The notes beneath the pieces are model-generated. The model saw nothing but the letters and a program-made list of their open reading frames with translations. It made no database searches and was not told the origin of the DNA. A DNA stretch of 45,920 nt from Acidobacteriota bacterium (lineage in GTDB: Bacteria; Acidobacteriota; Vicinamibacteria; Vicinamibacterales; UBA8438): NCBI GenBank assembly GCA_011523845.1, contig WTFV01000273.1, positions 1 to 45,920 on the forward strand, written 5' to 3'. Below, piece after piece: positions 1-8,454 of this stretch (position 1 is its first letter; each line of letters begins with the position of its first letter). A program made the position numbers and the translations under genes.

Positions 1-2467
1 GAAAGGACTTGTCTCCTATTCGGCTCATATTATAAAATGAGGGGATCTCTGAGGTGTACACGTCGGTGACGTCGCCGAAATCGCCGGCCGACGTCACGTA
101 GTTCTCGGTCAGACCGAAGTACGCCGGCTGGATGTCCATGAAGCCGCAGATCTCGTTGCCGCCGCCCCCCGGCAGGCGTGAATCGGACGGCACCGTGACG
201 CAGTAGGGGTCGAAGCCGGTGGGAGGCGTGGCCCGGTTCTGCGTCACGAAGAAGTTGCCGTACCAGTGGCGCGTCCACTGCACGTCGAGGCTGACGCCCG
301 GGGTCAGCCCCTGCTGCAGTCCGATGAGAATCTCGGTGTCGTTCGGCCGGACGCCGAAGCCGCGGACGATGGCCGGGTTCCAGGTGGTGACGATGTTCGG
401 ATCGCCGAGTTGCGCGCTCATCGCGCCGCACTCGCCGTTCGCCCCGCGGCTCGTGAGATCGCAGTCGGGCATGAAGTTGCGGTTCGCGTCGTTCCACGTG
501 CGGACGGCGGCATTGATGCGCGTGTTCACCGGGTTGTTCGCCGTGGCGGTGGCCACCGACTCGCTGGCGACGTAGCGTCCGAAGTTCGCGCGCAGCACCG
601 TCCGCCCGGTACCGAACACGTCCCAGGCGGCTCCCATGCGGGGCGATATGTCCCTCCACGACGGCGTGTCCGGCACCTCGGCATAGGTCGTCGACGGCAC
701 GAACAGCAACTCCGCCGTCGTCTGCGCCGGCACGTAGGCTTCGTGGAAGTCGTAGCGGATGCCCAGGTTCAACGTCACGCGGTCGATGGTCCAGCGGTCC
801 TGGGCATAGATGCCCAGCGCCGCCCGCAGCTTCTGCAGGTCCTCGAGCGGCCTGGCATACTGGAAGATGCGGGCCGGAACGCCCATGTTGAAGTCCCAGT
901 CCTGCGCCTGGGTCCCGAAGGCGGTGTAGTTGCGGGTGCCCCACATGTCCTGCATGCCCACCTTGAAGGAATGCGTCCCCGTCACGTAGTTGAGCGACAA
1001 GCGCATGTTGTACTGGTGGTTGTAGGCATCCCAGGTGGTGTTGTCCGCCGCGTAACGCGTGCCGGTCGACAGCTCCCGCTTCGCGATCACCCCGAACGGC
1101 ACGGGGAACTCGGGCTGCTGGAGGAAGCGCCAGGTCTCGTTGTAGAACGTCGCACCCCCCTCGAGGAGCAACCGGCTCGTGACCGGACTGGTCCACTTGA
1201 CCTGTCCGATGTAGTCGGGATCCGACGTCAGGTAGTCGGTCGCCTCCGGCGTCCGGAAGAGGCCGGAGTCGCTCACCTTGTGCCGCTTCCCGAACTGGTA
1301 GAAGGCGGTCATCTTGTTCCGCGGGGTGATCTGCGAGGTGAGGTTCAGGGTGGCGGTGTGGAAGTAGTTGTCGCCGGCGAAGACCGGCTTCGACAGGTCG
1401 CGTTGATCGGGAACCAGCCTGCCGTCGTACAGGCAACCGCCCTCCGTGCGGCAGAACTGCGGATCCAGCGGGTCGATGCGTTCGAACGACTCGGTCTGCC
1501 ACTGCGTGGACACGAGGTTGCGGTAGCCGAGATAGAACCAGAGCCGATCGTCGACGATGGGCCCGCCGAACGACGGGTTGAACTCCGACACCTGCTTCAC
1601 GGAGTTGACCGAGCGCAGCCCCTGGTCGATCAGGGCCTGCGACAGGTTGTCGGACTGCATGTCGCCGTTGGTGTAGTCGGCGTACATGTCGAAGGTGAAC
1701 TGGTTACCGCCTTCCTTGGAGATGCTGTTGGCGACCACGCCGCTCGATCGGAACTCGGCGTCGGTGCCGCTCGTCGTGACGGTCATCTCCGCCACCGTGC
1801 CGATGTTGATCGCCTGCGTGTGGTTGTAGCCGCCGCCGGTGTTGTTCATGTTGTTGAACGGCATCCCGTTCAGGACCAGCGGCATCTGGTCGCCGCGACT
1901 GCCGTGGACCTCCATCGTCTGCCAGTTCGCGCCGTCGGCGCCGCCCACGTCCTGCTGGCTCAGCGGCACCTGCACGCCGGGGACCAGTATTCCCAGGTTC
2001 TGGAACGACCGTCCCGTCGGCAGCTCTGCGAGGACCTCCGTGGTGAGCGCCTCGGTCTGGGTGACGGTCTGGACGTCGATGAGAGGACTCTCGCCGGTGA
2101 CGGTGATGGTCTCCTCGACCCCGCCGACCGACATCTGGGCATCGACGTTGGCCGAGAAGGTGGCGGTCAGCGTGACGCCCTCCCGGACCACCGTGGTGAA
2201 GCCGGGCAGGGTGAACGTGACCGTGTACTCGCCGGGATTCAGCGCGATGATGCGATACGCGCCCGCGCTGTCGGTGAAGACGACGCGGGACTGCTCGATG
2301 AGCGCCGGACTCGACGCCTCGACCGTGACGCCGGGCAGGATGCCCCCGGTGTTGTCCGTCACCACGCCCGCGATCTCGGCATCCTGGGCCAGGACCGCGG
2401 ACGGGACGGAGAGGAACGTGACGACGACCGCCGGAGCGAACGCACGAACGATCCGCCGTGCTCTCAT
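1..2467 (-). CDS. TonB-dependent receptor with carboxypeptidase-like regulatory domain (3' end outside window)
   Basis: Outer-membrane TonB-dependent transporter of the Oar-like type common in Acidobacteria; the substrate is unknown. The ATG at 2467 follows a good Shine-Dalgarno (GGGAGG, 6 nt upstream) and opens a signal peptide ending around VLAQ. Residues about 30-110 form a carboxypeptidase regulatory-like (transthyretin-fold) domain (EIAGVVTDNTGGILPGVTVEA). A TonB plug follows, with ETITVTGESPLIDVQ and a GxxxQxPLVLNGMPF-like segment. The rest is aromatic-rich beta-barrel sequence. About 822 residues lie in the window and the frame is still open at base 1, so the final barrel strands are missing. 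It is the third of three co-directional genes after the FG-GAP and TPR lipoproteins, a grouping that suggests one export or uptake unit (inference). Family assignment is firm. Confidence 0.93.
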   Translation of the reverse strand, partial: MRARRIVRAFAPAVVVTFLSVPSAVLAQDAEIAGVVTDNTGGILPGVTVEASSPALIEQSRVVFTDSAGAYRIIALNPGEYTVTFTLPGFTTVVREGVTLTATFSANVDAQMSVGGVEETITVTGESPLIDVQTVTQTEALTTEVLAELPTGRSFQNLGILVPGVQVPLSQQDVGGADGANWQTMEVHGSRGDQMPLVLNGMPFNNMNNTGGGYNHTQAINIGTVAEMTVTTSGTDAEFRSSGVVANSISKEGGNQFTFDMYADYTNGDMQSDNLSQALIDQGLRSVNSVKQVSEFNPSFGGPIVDDRLWFYLGYRNLVSTQWQTESFERIDPLDPQFCRTEGGCLYDGRLVPDQRDLSKPVFAGDNYFHTATLNLTSQITPRNKMTAFYQFGKRHKVSDSGLFRTPEATDYLTSDPDYIGQVKWTSPVTSRLLLEGGATFYNETWRFLQQPEFPVPFGVIAKRELSTGTRYAADNTTWDAYNHQYNMRLSLNYVTGTHSFKVGMQDMWGTRNYTAFGTQAQDWDFNMGVPARIFQYARPLEDLQKLRAALGIYAQDRWTIDRVTLNLGIRYDFHEAYVPAQTTAELLFVPSTTYAEVPDTPSWRDISPRMGAAWDVFGTGRTVLRANFGRYVASESVATATANNPVNTRINAAVRTWNDANRNFMPDCDLTSRGANGECGAMSAQLGDPNIVTTWNPAIVRGFGVRPNDTEILIGLQQGLTPGVSLDVQWTRHWYGNFFVTQNRATPPTGFDPYCVTVPSDSRLPGGGGNEICGFMDIQPAYFGLTENYVTSAGDFGDVTDVYTSEIPSFYNMSRIGDKSF

Positions 2468-2709
2468 CACTACCTCCCGACTCGTCAGTGAGTGATGCCA
2501 CGAGCCGACGCTGCCGACCCGTGAATCGTGCCGTCCCCCATCGCCGGCGAGACGGCCCGGACCGCGATCGACGACGCGCGAACAGACCCTGGCGCCGCCG
2601 CGTGAGCGGCCGAGCGCCGAGCTTCCGGATCGAATGTCAAGGTATACACCCAGTCGCGGAGCGGGGCAAACACTCTTCTCTCGCGGGTGGATGTCCTGCG
2701 GCGGAGGAT
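2468..2709. other. Intergenic region upstream of the TonB receptor
   Basis: No gene is supported in these 242 bases. On the minus strand there is a perfect TTGACA hexamer (2635-2640) and, just before it, a TATACC, but neither has a convincing partner at 16-18 bp. A promoter for the receptor gene may lie here but cannot be placed. Confidence 0.4.
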
Positions 2710-4236
2710 TCATCTCCGTTCGACCTGCCGCAGGCCGTCGGCGGCGCCCGCGTGCGCGGGATCGATTTCGAGGGCGGCGCGGAACGCCCGGCTCGCCTCC
2801 TCGCGCGCGCCCCGAGCCAGCAGCAGCGCGCCCAGATTGACGTGCGCGTCGGCGTGGTCCGGATCGACCGCGACGGCCCGCTCGAAGAGGCTCACCGCCT
2901 GCCGGATCAGCCCCCGGCGCGCCTGCACGACGCCGAGGTTGATGAGCGAGCCGACATGGTTCGGGTTGCGATCGAGCGCGCGTTCGTATTCGGCGAGCGC
3001 CTCGTCGAGCCGCCCCCCGCGATCGAGGACCAGGGCCAGGTCGTAGCGCGTCTCGGCCGTATCGAGTCCCTCCAGCGCCTGGCGCAGGACCGACTCGGCC
3101 GCCGCGTACCGCCGCAGCCCCGACAGGCAGCGGCCGATGTCCGCGATGACCCGCGGATCGCCGGGGAACAGCCGGCGATGGCGCTCCAGCAGCTCCAGCG
3201 CTTCGTCGTAGCGCCGCAGCACGCGCAACATGGTGGCGAGGTCGAACAACGCGTCCGCGTTGTCGGGATCGAGCGCGAGCGCCCGCCGCACCAGGTGCTC
3301 CCGCCAGGCGGCGTTGGTCGTCAGGTCGGCCGTCGAGGCCTGCTGCAACAGAAAAGCGGCGCTGCGGGATTCGGCAATCAACTCGTGGAACAGGGGATCG
3401 AGGTACGGGGCGTGGCGCGGCGACCGGGCCGCCCGCCGGCGGGCGCGGACGGCGTCTGCGTCCCGGCCGAGCGCGGCGTACGCATCGCCGAGCAGCCGGA
3501 ACGCGGGCCCGAATCGGGGCGCCGCGGCCGTGAGGTCCTCGAGCAGATCCACAGCCCGCGCCGGGTCGTCGTCCCCCAGCGCCAGCCGCGCGAGGCCGAA
3601 CGCGGCGTACGCCGCGAGCGGGGCGATCGGCGTGTGCCCGGCCGCCGCAGCCCCCGGCGGGATGGCGGGCTCCGGGAGCTGCATCACGCGGCGCCAGGCG
3701 CGCGCTGCCGCTTCCCGGCGACCCGTCTTGAACTCGGCATCTCCCAGACGCCACCAGGCAGGACCGAAATCGACCGCGGCCTGCACGACGGCGCGCAGCG
3801 CGAGCCGCGCCCGTTCGTCGTCCCCGCGTGACGCGTGCGCCAGGGCCCGGTAGTAGGTCCACGTCCAGTCTCCGGGGTCAAGCGCCTCGGCCAGCACATA
3901 GCTGCGCACCGCGTGGTCGTAGTACAGGTCCGCGTGGTAGGCGAGCCCGAGCGCGCCGATCGCCGCCGGCGACCGCGGGTCGGCGCGGGCCGCGCGATCC
4001 GCGGCCGTCAGGTGGGTCCGAACCGCCTCGGTCCGCGCGGACGGATCGGGCAGCGACGGCAACCGCGAGCCAGGGGTGGGCTCGCCCGCTCCCCGGCATC
4101 CGCACAGCAATGCGAGGGACGTGGCCACCGCTGCAGCGCGGGCAGTCCAGGGGCTCGCCCGAGAACGGGAACACGCGTCCGTGACGCTGCCGGGACGGAA
4201 TACGGCGCCGCTCGAATCCCGCAGGAATCCTGCCAC
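2710..4236 (-). CDS. TPR-repeat lipoprotein
   Basis: Protein of up to 508 residues made almost wholly of tetratricopeptide repeats, so probably a periplasmic scaffold. A hydrophobic stretch ending in SLALLCGC (residues about 40-48) looks like a lipoprotein signal with its lipobox cysteine. TPR signatures are clearest in the C-terminal half (for example ALALDPDNADALFDLATML and ERALDRNPNHVGSLINLGVV). The GTG at 4236 lies 7 nt after the stop of the FG-GAP gene and has no clear ribosome site. The long N-region before the lipobox makes a later start possible, for example the GTG at the VATSLALL segment. It lies between the FG-GAP lipoprotein and the TonB receptor, all in one direction. The function beyond scaffolding cannot be read from the sequence. 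Confidence 0.85.
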   Translation of the reverse strand: MAGFLRDSSGAVFRPGSVTDACSRSRASPWTARAAAVATSLALLCGCRGAGEPTPGSRLPSLPDPSARTEAVRTHLTAADRAARADPRSPAAIGALGLAYHADLYYDHAVRSYVLAEALDPGDWTWTYYRALAHASRGDDERARLALRAVVQAAVDFGPAWWRLGDAEFKTGRREAAARAWRRVMQLPEPAIPPGAAAAGHTPIAPLAAYAAFGLARLALGDDDPARAVDLLEDLTAAAPRFGPAFRLLGDAYAALGRDADAVRARRRAARSPRHAPYLDPLFHELIAESRSAAFLLQQASTADLTTNAAWREHLVRRALALDPDNADALFDLATMLRVLRRYDEALELLERHRRLFPGDPRVIADIGRCLSGLRRYAAAESVLRQALEGLDTAETRYDLALVLDRGGRLDEALAEYERALDRNPNHVGSLINLGVVQARRGLIRQAVSLFERAVAVDPDHADAHVNLGALLLARGAREEASRAFRAALEIDPAHAGAADGLRQVERR

Positions 4237-4243
4237 GGACTGC

Positions 4244-5548
4244 TCAGGGGCGCGGCCCGCTCCCTCGATTGCTCCAGACCGTCACCCGCGACATCCGGTC
4301 GTAGGGAGGACTGATGTGCATGCCTCCGGTCACCAGGTCCGGCGTCCCGTTGCCGTCCAGATCGCCGACGGCAAGCGTGACCAGATGCGTGGGCGCAACG
4401 GCTATCGGCCGCATGGCGAAGCGCATCCGCCCGTCGTTTTCCAGCCAGACCAGACTGCGCGCATCCCGATCGCGCCACTGGTTGTAGGCGCTCGCCGCGA
4501 CGACGTCGAGATCGCCGTCGCCGTCGACGTCACTCGCCTGCGGGCTCGAGGCCCCCGACAGATCCGCGATCCGGTGGGCCTGAAACCGGCGGCCACCCAG
4601 GTTCTGCAACCACTGCACGCCGTGCCACGGCCGGCTGTTGGCCGGCGCGTAGTCGAACGCGTCCCCGTTGCTGTGCAGGAGGTCGGCAAGCCCGTCGCCG
4701 TCGAGATCGGTCACGGTGATCCAGCTCGATCCGAAATCGGCATTAGTCGACCCCCAGATCAGCTCCGCGTCGAGCCGGTCGCTGCCGTCGAACGCCCAGA
4801 CCTCTTCCCACTCCTGGCTGACGAGCGAGACCACGTCGGGCGCCGCGTCACGGTCGATGTCGACGATCACGGCGTTGATGGCCCCGGACAATCGCTGCAA
4901 CACGTGCGGTTCGAAGGCCCAGCCGCCGAGGTTCTCCAGCCACAGCGTCTCGCCGTGGTCGTAGCCGAACGCGGCGACCGCCAGGTCCGGATCCCCGTCG
5001 CGATCCACGTCGCCGGCGCGGGCGTCGGCCACGCGCGGGAGTCGGTCGGCGACGACGCGGTTCCTGAAGCGTTCGCCGCCGAGGTTCTCGAGCACCACGA
5101 CCGACCCGATCCGCAGGTTGCTCGGGAAGAGCTGTCCGAGACTCGCGACCACCAGATCGCGGTCGCCGTCCGCGTCGAGATCGACCGCCTCGACGTGCGC
5201 CGGCGCCGGAACGTCCCCGACCGGGTGCTCGGAGTAGGTGCCGGCCGGGGCCTGGCGTATCCACGAGACCCGGCCGCGCCCGGCGTCGCAGACCAGGATG
5301 TCGAGCAGGCCGTCACCGTCCAGGTCGGTGACGTCGACGTGCGCGATCTGCGGCCGTTCGTCGGCGCCGGGCGGACTACCGACGGACGATGGTTCGAAGC
5401 GCTCCGCCGGAGCGCCCTCCGGCAGGATGGAGGAGCGTTCTCCCCAGGCCGCGTCCGCCGCGTCCCGCGGCGACGCGCCGCACGCCGTCAGGACGCCTCC
5501 CAACAGGCACGCCCCGGCCGCGATGACACGAGAGTTCGTCGACGGCAT
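4244..5548 (-). CDS. FG-GAP/VCBS beta-propeller lipoprotein
   Basis: Exported protein of 434 residues. The ATG at 5548 is preceded by GGGAG and opens a lipoprotein signal (VLTAC, cysteine near residue 24). Seven calcium-binding-like repeats of the FG-GAP/VCBS type follow, each with a DxDxDGxxD core: DVTDLDGDGLLDILV, AVDLDADGDRDLVVA, DVDRDGDPDLAVA, a degenerate DIDRDAAPDVVS, DLDGDGLADLL, DVDGDGDLDVVA and DLDGNGTPDLV. This spacing fits a seven-bladed integrin-like propeller. The frame stays open upstream of 5548, but the extra N-terminus would lack a signal peptide. FG-GAP proteins beside TPR proteins and TonB receptors are frequent in Acidobacteria; the exact role is unknown. Confidence 0.9.
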   Translation of the reverse strand: MPSTNSRVIAAGACLLGGVLTACGASPRDAADAAWGERSSILPEGAPAERFEPSSVGSPPGADERPQIAHVDVTDLDGDGLLDILVCDAGRGRVSWIRQAPAGTYSEHPVGDVPAPAHVEAVDLDADGDRDLVVASLGQLFPSNLRIGSVVVLENLGGERFRNRVVADRLPRVADARAGDVDRDGDPDLAVAAFGYDHGETLWLENLGGWAFEPHVLQRLSGAINAVIVDIDRDAAPDVVSLVSQEWEEVWAFDGSDRLDAELIWGSTNADFGSSWITVTDLDGDGLADLLHSNGDAFDYAPANSRPWHGVQWLQNLGGRRFQAHRIADLSGASSPQASDVDGDGDLDVVAASAYNQWRDRDARSLVWLENDGRMRFAMRPIAVAPTHLVTLAVGDLDGNGTPDLVTGGMHISPPYDRMSRVTVWSNRGSGPRP

Positions 5549-5678
5549 CGGCGCGAGGCTCCCGCCGCACTGTATCCGCGTTGGATGCGGCGGGTCAAAA
5601 GCGTCCTGCCGGCGGTATGATGTTCCAGTCCGTCGTGCTCGCGGACTCGCTTCGGACTCGCATGCGAGGAGGGATCCC

Positions 5679-6629
5679 ATGAAGCCGTGGACGAGGCCGA
5701 TCGCGCTGGGCGCCGTTCTCCTGCTGGGGCTCGCCCCCGCCGCCGGGCGCGGCCAGGAGCAGGAAGAGCGGTTCATCCGCATCGATACCCTCAACGTCCG
5801 CGACACGCTCTACCATCTCGGAGACGGCGGCGCGAACGCGCTCGCGCTGATCGACGAGATCAACGGCGGGGTCATCCTGGTCGGCACCAAGCTGCCGGGG
5901 TGGGGGCAGCCGGTCCTCGACGCCGTCTACCAGGTCACGGACCTGCCGGTCACCACCATCATCAGCACCCACGCCGATCTCGATCACACCGGAAGCAACG
6001 GCGAGTTCCCGGACGTGGTCGAGATCATCGCGCACGAGAACACGCGCGCCAACATGGGTCGCATGGAACTGTTCTCCGGCGGCGCTCCCGGTCTGCCGAC
6101 GACGACGTTCAGCGAGCGCTTCGGGCTGCTCGAGGACCTCGACCGCATCGAGCTGTACTACTTCGGTCCCGCCCACACCGACGGCGACATCGTGGTCGTG
6201 TTCCCGCAGAAGCGAACGGCATACGTCGGGGACCTGTTCCCGGACAAGGCCGCGCCGGTCATCGACACCGCCAACGGCGGAAGCGGCATTGCGTTTCCGG
6301 AGACGCTGGCGAGGGCGGTGGCGGCCATCGACGGCGTGGACCGGGTGATCACCGGCCACGGCCCGATTCCGACCACCTACGCGGGCCGCGGACGCCGAGA
6401 TCGCGGCGGGCGGCGGGCGTGGACCGGATGGATGACCTGGGACGACCTGGCGGAATACGCCGACTTCAACCGCGACTTTCTCGCCTCGGTCCGCGCGTCC
6501 CACGAGGCCGGCCGGAGCGTCGCGGAGGCGGCCGCCGACCTCGACCTGCCGGAGCGCTACGCCGCCTACGACATGGAGCGGGCCCGGGCGAACGTCGAAG
6601 CGATCTACAACGAACTGGCGGCCCGCTGA
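5679..6629 (+). CDS. Exported metallo-beta-lactamase-fold hydrolase
   Basis: Metallo-beta-lactamase superfamily protein of 316 residues with a signal peptide (cut near AAGRGQ, about residue 25), so periplasmic or secreted. Metal ligands are visible in order: H98-A-D100-L-D102-H103 (motif 2), H166 in GPAHTDGD, D185 in YVGDLFPD and H227 in ITGHGP. The canonical HxHxDH reads HADLDH here, so the second histidine is an aspartate. The GPAHTDGD and VGDLFPD motifs are typical of the family close to subclass-B enzymes found in Acidobacteria, but the substrate cannot be deduced. A frame open upstream of 5679 has no initiation signal. Only 19 nt separate it from the beta-propeller gene, suggesting an operon. 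It diverges from the FG-GAP gene across 130 bp. Confidence 0.9.
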   Translation: MKPWTRPIALGAVLLLGLAPAAGRGQEQEERFIRIDTLNVRDTLYHLGDGGANALALIDEINGGVILVGTKLPGWGQPVLDAVYQVTDLPVTTIISTHADLDHTGSNGEFPDVVEIIAHENTRANMGRMELFSGGAPGLPTTTFSERFGLLEDLDRIELYYFGPAHTDGDIVVVFPQKRTAYVGDLFPDKAAPVIDTANGGSGIAFPETLARAVAAIDGVDRVITGHGPIPTTYAGRGRRDRGGRRAWTGWMTWDDLAEYADFNRDFLASVRASHEAGRSVAEAAADLDLPERYAAYDMERARANVEAIYNELAAR

Positions 6630-6648
6630 CGGGCGCGAGGGGAACATC

Positions 6649-8010
6649 ATGATGCAGCGGGGATTGTGCCACGGGCTCCTCACGGTGGCGATCGGCGGCC
6701 TGGCGTTGCTCGCGGGCGGCGCAACCGACGTCCGCGCCGACGACTGGCCGGAGTTCAGGGGCGAAGGCCGTCTGGGCGAGTGGCGCGAGACTGGCCTGCT
6801 CGAGTCGTTCCCGGCCGAGGGCCTCAAGGTGCGCTGGCGGATGCCCATCAAGGCGGGTTTCGCGGGGCCGGCAGTGGCCGACGGCCGGGTGTTCGCCACC
6901 GACTGGGAGCCGACCGACGGCATGCGCGGCACCGAGCGAGCCATGGCGTTCGACGAGGCGACCGGCGAGCTGCTGTGGGTCCGGGAATGGGAGGCCGACT
7001 ACGCCGGCGTGCAGTGGGAGGTCGGACCCGGGGCGACGCCGACGGTCGACGACGACCGGGTGTACGTCCTGGGCCGCACCGGGACCCTCTCCGCGCTGCG
7101 CGTCGACACCGGCGAAATCCTGTGGCGCAGGAACTACGCGGACGACTACGGCGTGGACCGCATGCAGTGGGGCTTCGACTGGGGCTTCGCCAGCGCGCCC
7201 CTGGTCGACGGGGAACGGCTCATCTGCTTCGTCGGAGGAGGGCCCGACGCGCGGGTGGTGGCCTTCGACAAGCTGACCGGCGAGGAGATCTGGCGGGCGC
7301 TGTCGAGCGAGGAGGATCTCGGGGTCGCCCAGCCGATCATCGTCGAGGCGGGCGGCGCCCGGCAGCTCATCGTCTGGAACCCGGAGGAGGTGGCGTCGCT
7401 CGATCCGGTCACCGGCGAGATCTACTGGCGGCAGCCGTACGTCGTCGGCGGGGCGATGACCGTGGCGGTGCCCGTGCAGGTGGGCGCGCAGCTCTTCTTC
7501 ACGACGTTCTACGACGGCCCGATGATGCTGACCCTGAACCAGGACCGGCCCGACGCGACCGTCGCCTGGAAGGGGAGCAGCAACAGCGAAATCCGCACCG
7601 ACGGCCTGCACGCGGTCCTGGCCACCCCGATCATCGACGGCGGCTACATCTACGGCATCTGCAGCTACGGCCAGCTCCGCTGCCTGAACGCCTCGACCGG
7701 CGAGCGCCTCTGGGAGACCCAGGCGGCGACGGTCGAGCGGCGCCGCTGGGCGTCCGGCTACATGGTGCGCAACGGCGACCGCGTGCTGATCAACAACGAC
7801 CGCGGCGAGCTGATCATCGCGCGCCTCAGCCCGGAAGGCTACGAGGAGGTGAGCCGTACCAAGCTGATTGCGCCCACGTCGCCCCCCGGCAACCGGCGCG
7901 AACTGCGGTTCGTCAACTGGGTCCACCCGGCCTACGCGAACCGTCACATCTACACCCGGAACGACGAGGAGATCATCGCCTTCTCGATGGACGCGGCCGA
8001 CTACGAGTGA
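6649..8010 (+). CDS. PQQ-type beta-propeller repeat protein
   Basis: Exported protein of 453 residues with a signal peptide (cut near DVRADDWPEF). Repeated blades carry the PQQ_2-like signature, for example FDEATGELLWVREW, LRVDTGEILWRRNY, FDKLTGEEIWRAL, LDPVTGEIYWRQP and LNASTGERLWETQ. These are pyrrolo-quinoline-quinone-like repeats as in BamB or the alcohol dehydrogenase propellers. I see no catalytic dehydrogenase domain, so it is better described as a propeller protein than as a quinoprotein enzyme. The ATG at 6649 follows GAGGGG. It closely follows the metallo-hydrolase gene and is probably co-transcribed with it; a joint role in processing an extracellular compound is only inference. 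Confidence 0.9.
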   Translation: MMQRGLCHGLLTVAIGGLALLAGGATDVRADDWPEFRGEGRLGEWRETGLLESFPAEGLKVRWRMPIKAGFAGPAVADGRVFATDWEPTDGMRGTERAMAFDEATGELLWVREWEADYAGVQWEVGPGATPTVDDDRVYVLGRTGTLSALRVDTGEILWRRNYADDYGVDRMQWGFDWGFASAPLVDGERLICFVGGGPDARVVAFDKLTGEEIWRALSSEEDLGVAQPIIVEAGGARQLIVWNPEEVASLDPVTGEIYWRQPYVVGGAMTVAVPVQVGAQLFFTTFYDGPMMLTLNQDRPDATVAWKGSSNSEIRTDGLHAVLATPIIDGGYIYGICSYGQLRCLNASTGERLWETQAATVERRRWASGYMVRNGDRVLINNDRGELIIARLSPEGYEEVSRTKLIAPTSPPGNRRELRFVNWVHPAYANRHIYTRNDEEIIAFSMDAADYE

Positions 8011-8060
8011 CAGACTGGCAGGAAAGTTGCTTCCTTCGTAGACTGGAGGAGGCAATTCGA

Positions 8061-8444
8061 ATGACGACCGCTGCGTTCGACACCCACGCCGCCGTCAAGC
8101 AGCTCCGCGCCGCGGGCGTGAACGATGCGCAGGCGGAAACGCTGGTTGACATCATGAGCAGGGCGCTCGGCGACCCGGTTACGAAAGCGGATCTCGAGCC
8201 GCTGGCCACCAAGGAGTTCGTCCGCGCCGCGATCTCCGGCGTGGACGGCGAGATTGCTGCCGTGCACACGAAGATCGTAGCCGTGCACGCCGAGATGCAA
8301 TCGCAGATCGCCGGCGTACGCACGGAGGTCGCTGACGTACGCACGGAGATCGCCCAGGTCGAAGCCCGCCTGTTCCGGCATCTGTGGGTGATGGCCGCCG
8401 GCATCGTCGGAGCCACGTTCACCCTGCTGAAGCTCTTCCCGTAG
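8061..8444 (+). CDS. Small coiled-coil membrane protein (DUF1640/CCDC90-like)
   Basis: Protein of 127 residues starting at ATG 8061 after a strong GGAGGAGG site (8045-8052). The N-terminal part (AVKQLRAAGVNDAQAETLVDIM) is helical. Residues about 60-105 form a regular coiled coil with near-repeats such as IAAVHTKIVAVHAEM and IAGVRTEVADVRTEIAQVE. The C-terminus is one membrane helix (LWVMAAGIVGATFTLLKLFP). This matches the layout of DUF1640/CCDC90 proteins, which have no settled function in bacteria. Two shorter relatives are present in this window, at 30882-31115 and 35465-35647. It lies 10 nt before chrA and may be transcribed with it. Confidence 0.8.
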   Translation: MTTAAFDTHAAVKQLRAAGVNDAQAETLVDIMSRALGDPVTKADLEPLATKEFVRAAISGVDGEIAAVHTKIVAVHAEMQSQIAGVRTEVADVRTEIAQVEARLFRHLWVMAAGIVGATFTLLKLFP

Positions 8445-8454
8445 AATCCCGCGC

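Noticed and set aside
2635..2640. Perfect TTGACA upstream of the TonB receptor as a promoter
   Set aside because: No acceptable -10 at 16-18 bp on that strand.
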